Shown: positions 57,831 to 64,000 of the stretch, piece by piece
Position numbering within the stretch: position 1 is the first letter of the stretch
How the letters are laid out: the number at the start of each line of letters is the position of its first letter
NCBI GenBank assembly: GCA_963969495.1
Contig: OZ018321.1
Location: 193,066,087 to 193,130,086 of the forward strand
Reading direction: 5' to 3'
Origin: Ceratothoa steindachneri
Lineage: Eukaryota > Arthropoda > Malacostraca > Isopoda > Cymothoidae
Length of the DNA stretch: 64,000 bases
The notes under the pieces: model-generated
Databases searched by the model: none
Seen by the model: only the letters and a program-made list of their open reading frames with translations
What the model was told of the DNA's origin: nothing
Made by a program: the position numbers and the translations under genes

Positions 57831-60800
57831 TCCGACTAACTGGGAGAGGCGGTAAAGTTTTAACATACGTAAAAGAGGGAATAAATGCAATAACGATGGC
57901 CGCGAAGATCGTAAATATGAAGAGCGAGGTTCTTCTAATTGAGCTCGAGTGTGCTAAAAGTAACAAAATTAACTTAGCGGTTACTTATCGCCCCCATCCC
58001 AAATAGAATCAGAGGACATACTACTCTTTGAGTGCCTTTCATCTATGGTGAGAAAAGGAAAAATAATAATTAGTCGATATTTCAATTACCCTAACGTTAA
58101 CTATACAAACTATACTTCGAATAAAGTTGGGGAGAGATTGGTCAATTTCATTCAGGATAATTTTCTTGTGCAAAAAGTAGAGGAACCTACGCGTAATCAT
58201 ATTATATTTGATTTGAATATATCAACAGAGGAGACTTTGGTAGAAAACGTTTGCGTGGGTGAGCATTTAGTGACGAGTGACCATAATGTAATTAGGTTTG
58301 AAATTAATAAGAGCGTAGATGAAAAAGAGAGTTCACAACTAATCCCACGATGTGGAAGTTGTAATTTTGAAATGTTCCGTGACCGGATTAAAAGGATAAA
58401 CTGGGAATGATGTTTTCATAATAAAATAGAACAGAGAATGTACTAGGAGCTACAGCAAAATGTGCTCACGGTGGATTTGGAGTTAGTAATAAAGACTATT
58501 AAAGTAAAAAAAAAACCGAAATGATAACAAATCGGGAAAAATACGTAGACTCGAAGGCTGGTAAAGCGGACCGTTAGAGAAGCTAAGCTGAAATATGAAA
58601 AAGAACTTGCTATAAATTCGAAGCACAAACCGAAACGGTTTTACAGTTACGTTAACAATAGAAAGCCCATAAAGGGTTCAATAGGGCCGATCAGAGGTAA
58701 AGATGGTGTTATGACGGACGTCCCAAAACAACTTGCTAAAATATTAAATGAGCACTTCGCGAGCGTTTTTACTATTGATCACGTGAGACAATCAGCAATA
58801 CTAGACGTGGACATAAATCTTGAAAGACAAAATACCCTATCCAACATAAGTATAAATGAAGAGGAGATTTTTCACATATATTAATAAAATGAAAAAATCG
58901 AAGTTACCCGGGCCTGATGAAGTGTACCCAACCCATCTTAAAGAACTAAAAAATGAATTAGTAAAACCGCTCTGCACGATTTTCAATCGATCAATAGAGG
59001 AAGGCCTAGTTCCAATAGAGTTTAAGCGTGCAAATGTTGCGCCGCTATTCAAAAAAGGGGATAAATCTGAGCCTACTAATTTCCGTCCCATTAGCCTAAT
59101 TTCTGTAATTGGAAAACTCTTGGAATCGATAATTAGAGATAGGTTGGTGAGCCATTGCTAGGCTAATAATTTAATTGCAGACTCCCAGCATGGATTCAGA
59201 CAGGGGCGCTCGTGCCTAACCAATTTATCGAATTCTTTCATAACATAATTCGCATCTACGATGAATCTAAAGCGGCGGACATAATTTACCTTGACTTTAA
59301 TAAAGCCTTTTATACAGTTCTGCGCGAAAGGTAATGGATGAAAATTAGAGCAATTGGAGTGAGGGGTAACATACTTAAATGGATTAGAAAATGCCTATCA
59401 AATCGTTCACAGCGGGTTGTTGTAAATAAGGCGTGTTCAGAGTGGGCCACAGGGGTCAGTCCTGGGCCCATTATTATTTATTGTTTACAATAATCACTTG
59501 GATAATGGAGTGTTTAGTAGGATCTCTAAATTTGCAGATGACATAAAGCTGGGAAGCCGAGCCCGTTTGAGACCCGATATAGAGCAAATGCAAAGAGACC
59601 TTAATAAAATTGTCAAATAGGCGGATAAATGGCAAATGGGCTTCAACATAGGTAAATGCAAGGTCATGCATTTAGGATGTGAGAACTTAAAACTAGAATA
59701 CCATATGAAAGACCAAATTCTCGAATCCGTTAACTTAGAAAAAGACTTGGGGATTTTAATCTCGGAGGACCTTAAAGTATCAAAGCAATGCGCAGAAGCT
59801 TGTTTAAAGCAAACCGAATGCAGGATATACTCGTATTGCTCGGAATTTTACTTTCAAATCGAAAGATATAATCCTGTCACTATACAAAGCGCTCGTGCGC
59901 CTACACCTCAAATATGCGGTTCAATTTTGGGCTCCCTCCCTAAACAAGGATATAGTGCAGTTAGAAAGAGTGCAACGTCGGGCTACGAAACAAGTTCCTG
60001 AAATCCGATCAAACCGTACGAAGATAGACTCTGCTCATTAAACCTACTATCACTTGAAAGAAGACTATTACGTGGACAATTGATCGAGGTATTCAAAATC
60101 TTAAAAGGATTTACTAATATTGATTACAGACTATTGTTCGAGATGGACGAAAGGGCCAACACACGCCAAAATGGTTTAAAATTAATGAACAAACGATTTA
60201 ACTCTACTATAGCTCAAAATTACTTCCCGTTTAAAATCACGCAAACGTGGAATAGCCTGCCAAACCGTGTAGTAGAAAGCACGTGAGTTAATATGTTCAA
60301 AAACCGACTTGATGAGTACTTCAATAGTGTAAATATAACGTAGTAGGAGCATATAAGAAAACGTCATTCGAAATTAGGAGTTGGGAATAATATGAAATGA
60401 GCAATAAAAAGATGCATGGAGTGAGTGTGAATTCCCTTTTTCTTTTTCTGTCTGTCCTATACCTATATTATTTACATCACTAACAGGCGAAGCCTGAGGG
60501 AGAAGAGAGTACTGTCCAATCACCCCACCCCCTCTCTGTTTCGAAGAAGCGTCTTCGTGTATTTGAGGGATAGCTGAATCTGCATGTCAAGGGTACACAT
60601 GTAGATAAGTGTGTACCGTAGAATTGAAATAGTTAGTAAAATCATGTAAAGAAAGGCCAAATGATACACATGTAGATAAGTGTGTACAGTAGAATAGAAA
60701 TATTTTTTTAAAAATCCTGTAAAAAATATATATAGAAAGGGTACACATGTAGATAAGTGTGTACCGTAGAGTTGAAATAGTTAAAAAAAACGCATGTAAA

Positions 60801-60920
60801 AAAAAGCATTATACACTAAAGGTAGAAAGTAGTAGTTAACATCTTCTGTAAGCGGACTGGTCTTGAGGGGAGCTTAAGGGCCTTGATGGTCCTAGTTTCT
60901 GTAGTCCTGTAGATATTTTA
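57831..60920 (+). mobile_element. CR1-like LINE inserted into the 31-bp minisatellite
   Basis: Endonuclease scraps start near 57851 (KVLTYVKEGINAI; SEVLLIELECAK; NLAVTYRPHP). From 58060 they continue with FNYPNVNY, VEEPTRNHIIFDLN and GEHLVTSDHNVIRFE, where SDHN is the catalytic end of the AP-endonuclease domain. RT follows: KSKLPGPDEVYPTHLKEL, FKRANVAPLFKKGDKSEPTN, FRPISLISVIGKLLE, YLDFNKAFYTV, a GPLLF-like segment, FADDIKL at 59529-59549 (motif C, both Asp), DKWQMGFNIGKCKVMHLG, and the C-tail NSLPNRVVES at 60250-60290. Bordering 15-bp segments match at 13 positions (57816-57830 and 60921-60935) and look like the target duplication. Several stops and frameshifts, and the left end is truncated inside the endonuclease. 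Confidence 0.85.
60594..60815. repeat. Three ~71-77-bp tandem repeats in the LINE 3' UTR
   Basis: Copies begin at 60594, 60665 and 60742. Each has TACACATGTAGATAAGTGTG, then TACCGTAGAATTGAAATA or a variant, then an A-rich tail with ATGTAAA. They lie downstream of the C-terminal end of the LINE ORF, before its 3' junction at 60920. Confidence 0.88.
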
Positions 60921-62452
60921 GGATTCGACATAGTCACACCAAGTTATTTTTGGATTCGACCTGGTCACATAAAATTATTTGGGGATTTGACCTGATCACA
61001 TGAAGTCCTTTTCGGATTCGATCTGGTCTACATCCCTGGTGACATCAAGTTATATTTAGATTCGACAGGTTCACATCAAGTTAGTTTTTGCTTTAACTTG
61101 ATTACATTAAGGTTTTTTAGGATTCGACCTGGTCCACATCAAATTATTTTTTGCTTTGACCTGATTACATCAAGTTATTTTTTGATTCGACCTGGTCACA
61201 TCAAGTAATTTTTAGATTCGACCTGGTCACATCAATTTATTTTTGGATTCGACCTGGTCACATCAAGTTATTTTTGGATTCAACCTGGTCACATCAAGTT
61301 ATTTTTTGATTCGCCCTGGTCACATCAATTTATTTTTCCATTCGACCTGGTCACATCAAGGTTTTTTGGGATTCGACCTTGTCACATCAAGTTATTTTTT
61401 GCTTTGACCTGATTACATCAAGTTATTTTTTGATTCGACCTGGTCACATCAAGTAATTTTTAGATTCGACCTGGTCACATCAATTTATTTTTGGATTCGA
61501 CCTGGTCACATCAAGTTATTTTTGGATTCAACCTGGTCACATCAAGTTATTTTTTGATTCGCCCTGGTCACATCAATTTATTTTTCGATTCGACCTGGTC
61601 ACATCAAGTTATTTTGGGATTCGACCTTGTCACATCAAGTTATTTTTGGATTTCACCTGGCCACATCAAGTTATTTTTTTATTCGACCTGGTCACATCAA
61701 GTAATTTTTAGATTCGACCTGGTCACATCAAGTTATTTTTGGATTTCACCTGGTCACATCAAGTTATTTTTGGATTCGACTTGGTCACACCAAGTTATTT
61801 TTGGATTCGACCTGGTCACATCAAGTTATTTTTGGATTCGACCTGGTTGCATCAAGTTATTTTTGGATTCGACCTGGTGACATCAAGTTATTTTTTTATT
61901 CGACCTGGTCAGATCAATTTATTTTTCCATTCGACCTGGTCACATCAAGTTATTTTTGGATTCGACCTGGTCACATCAAGTTATTTTTGGATTCAACCTG
62001 GTCACATCAAGTTATTGTTGGATTCGACCTGGTCACATCGTTATTTTTTTATTCGACCTGGTCACATCATGTTATTTTTGGATTCGATCTGCTCACATCA
62101 AGTTATTTTTCGATTCGACCTGGTCACATCAAGTTATTTTTGGATTCGACCTGGTCACATCAAGTTATTTTTGGATTCGGCCTAGTCACATCAATTTATT
62201 TTTGCATTCGACCTGGTCACATCAATTTATTTTTGGATTCGACCTGGTCACATCAAGTTACTTTTGCATTAGACGGGGTCACATCAAGTTATTTTTGGAT
62301 TTGACCTGGTCACATCAAGTTATTTTTGGATTCGACCTGGTCACATCAAGTTATTTTTGGATTAGACCTGGTCACATCAAGTTATTTTTGGATTCGACCT
62401 GGTCACATCAAGTTATTTTTGGATTATACCTGGTCATATCAAGTTCCGAATC
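60921..62452. repeat. 31-bp minisatellite, right part
   Basis: Around 49 tandem units centred on GACCTGGTCACATCAAGTTA followed by TTTTTGGATTC. Most units differ by one or two bases, with variants such as TTATTTTTTGCTTTG near 61085-61180 and 61390-61440. Thirty-one is not a multiple of three, so three overlapping ORFs (61491-62513) show 31-residue periodic peptides. These are artefacts. Confidence 0.95.
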
Positions 62453-64000
62453 CTTCTTTGGAGACCCTGCAAGAGAGCTAAATTCGCAATTGTGGTTCAC
62501 GGATATTATTTAAACGATGTCCCAGTGAAGTCTCTTCCTCTATCTTCTTCACTTTTCCTGCAGTACTCTCGTTTTATTTATCTTTCATCTTTCCTTCCCT
62601 CTTCTCGTTCTTTTTACACTGAATAAAGATATTTTCGTTGGTTAGGTCAGTATCTTGCTCTAATTTGAAATTATTATTCAAAAAATGTCTAACTATCGAA
62701 AAAAGTGGTTGTAGCACAATCTGACGCGTTATTTGTTTATTCTTTTGTGGGTCCCTGTAAACCACACATGTACGACTGTATGCTGTGTTTTGTAGTCTGC
62801 ATGTAATCTCGCCAATTTATATTAAATCCTGTATATGTTTTCTCAGCATATTATCTTAATAATGTATATTTGAAAATTATTATTGGTTCGGTTTCATAGA
62901 TCCATAATAGAATGATCCCAATTCATTTTTATGTAAACTTAAGGACACGACTTTGTATATTTGCCACCTTTGAATCGGCCCCGCGATCCGATGGGGGCAA
63001 AATGGACGACGAGAACAAAACGGCCTTTTCCGGGAGCGGTGATGAAATGAGGGCGACTCAAATCTTAGAAATACTTTTAATTGATGTTTTTCAATGGGTT
63101 TAACGCCGTTCTTCCTACTGAGTTGGGTTTAACCGGAGCTGGGAGAGAATAACTAATACATAAAATGACAAAAAATAATAAATAGAAATGTAACGGGAAT
63201 AACAAGCAGTGTAAAGTCATGCAGCCGCCGCCCACATGAACTTGAATTGTTGTGAGGAGAAGGGTTCTTTAAAGCATCCGAAAACTGTCTTTATGATGCC
63301 AGATTTGAGATACGAATTAGAATGATTTTGCTAAAACAATTTAAAGCTCGTGAACGGGTAAATATGTTCACATCTCACAACTTTACCACTTTCTGAACAA
63401 TTTAAAATAAAATGGCTCATTTATTTATGAAATTATCAAATAAAAAAATATCCGTCTACTTTTTCTTCATTTTCCAATCTCCTCATATAATTAACTCCTA
63501 CATGGTTTTCTTTACTTAATGTCTAACATCTTTTGAAATTTCAATACCATACACAGTATTTGAATGTAATCTACTATTAACTACTTATCTAGGTCATAAT
63601 CCCTCAAAAAGAACACTTTCACTTCTTGATGATTAATAATAAATAGTTTGCCCCCAAAATCGAAGCAGTTGAAATCATTCAAACCCTGCCCCCTCTACAG
63701 CATGATTCCATTGACTGATCACCAACGAATCTTTATCACCGAACAACAGCATAAACATGTATTCTTTATTACCACGACTATACGGGGCTTTTCAAGCTTC
63801 ATGTTGGAAATAATTCAACGTAACAACAATGCAAGGAACTCTCAGGAAATGGCGAAAACATGGAATGGTTTAACTTATGAATAAAGGCAATTCCGGACGT
63901 AATAGAAGCAAAACTACTGAGTCAAAGATCGAAAGAGAGAAGGGAATGATTAGCGATCAATGGACGAAATCATTGAAAAAATTGGCTGCTGAGTGAGACA
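62453..64000. other. Gene-free stretch
   Basis: AT-rich sequence with short ORFs (62574-62765 minus, 62912-63103 and 63648-63884 plus) that show no recognisable domain. No array, TIR or RNA gene was seen. Confidence 0.35.

Noticed and set aside
61491..62513. Overlapping 129-185-codon ORFs with repeated WSHQVIFGFDLVTSSYF-type peptides
   Set aside because: They are the three frames of the 31-bp minisatellite and not a repeat protein.

Overview
This window looks like repeat-dense nuclear DNA from an invertebrate animal. An arthropod, most plausibly a decapod crustacean, fits best. The reasons are a very heavy load of micro- and minisatellites, several decayed non-LTR retrotransposon lineages, Tc1/mariner, hAT and Penelope-like relics, and no bacterial-style packed genes. 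I saw no convincing intact host gene, rRNA gene, functional tRNA gene or CRISPR array. The species assignment is an inference from the repeat types, not something read directly.

Layout. 0-5 kb: a Tc1-like transposase relic, a CR1-like LINE tail, a possible short element with ACAGGGTG ends, and a 782-bp element with ~80-bp terminal inverted repeats. 5-7.4 kb: mostly featureless, with one tRNA-derived SINE-like head. 7.4-12.5 kb: a 5-kb minisatellite of 19-bp units that locally forms 38-bp dimers and 76-bp tetramers. 12.7-15.3 kb: a 2.5-kb hexanucleotide array flanked by ATT repeats. 16-20 kb: a SINE-like head, a CR1 scrap and several short tandem arrays. 20.2-25.6 kb: a decayed I/Jockey-type LINE running directly into another minisatellite. 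28.2-29.5 kb: a 28-bp minisatellite and two dispersed repeats. 29.8-31 kb: a broken transposase-like ORF of an uncharacterised invertebrate family. 32.3-34.9 kb: a LINE with a 2A-like N-terminus, split by a 923-bp solo LTR. 35.5-38.5 kb: an L2/CR1-type LINE on the minus strand. 39.4-41.3 kb: a decayed TE-like ORF with an acidic nuclease-like core and a Cys-rich tail. 43-48.3 kb: two mariner relics flanking a 1055-bp hAT-like element. 51.1-53.4 kb: a dispersed repeat split by a CTAGC array, then a Penelope-like fragment with a GIY-YIG domain between inverted terminal repeats. 55.4-56.4 kb: another Tc1/mariner-superfamily transposase. 57.5-62.5 kb: a 31-bp minisatellite interrupted by a CR1-like LINE with a ~15-bp target duplication.

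The parts do not form a pathway. They record successive insertions and local tandem expansions. The order can be read in places: LTR into LINE, LINE into minisatellite, and pentanucleotide array inside a dispersed repeat. Almost every coding relic has lost catalytic residues or reading frame. The most interesting items are the nested minisatellite, the inverted-repeat GIY-YIG element with a hammerhead-like motif, the LTR insertion with clean duplication, the 2A-like LINE leader and the hAT-like element.
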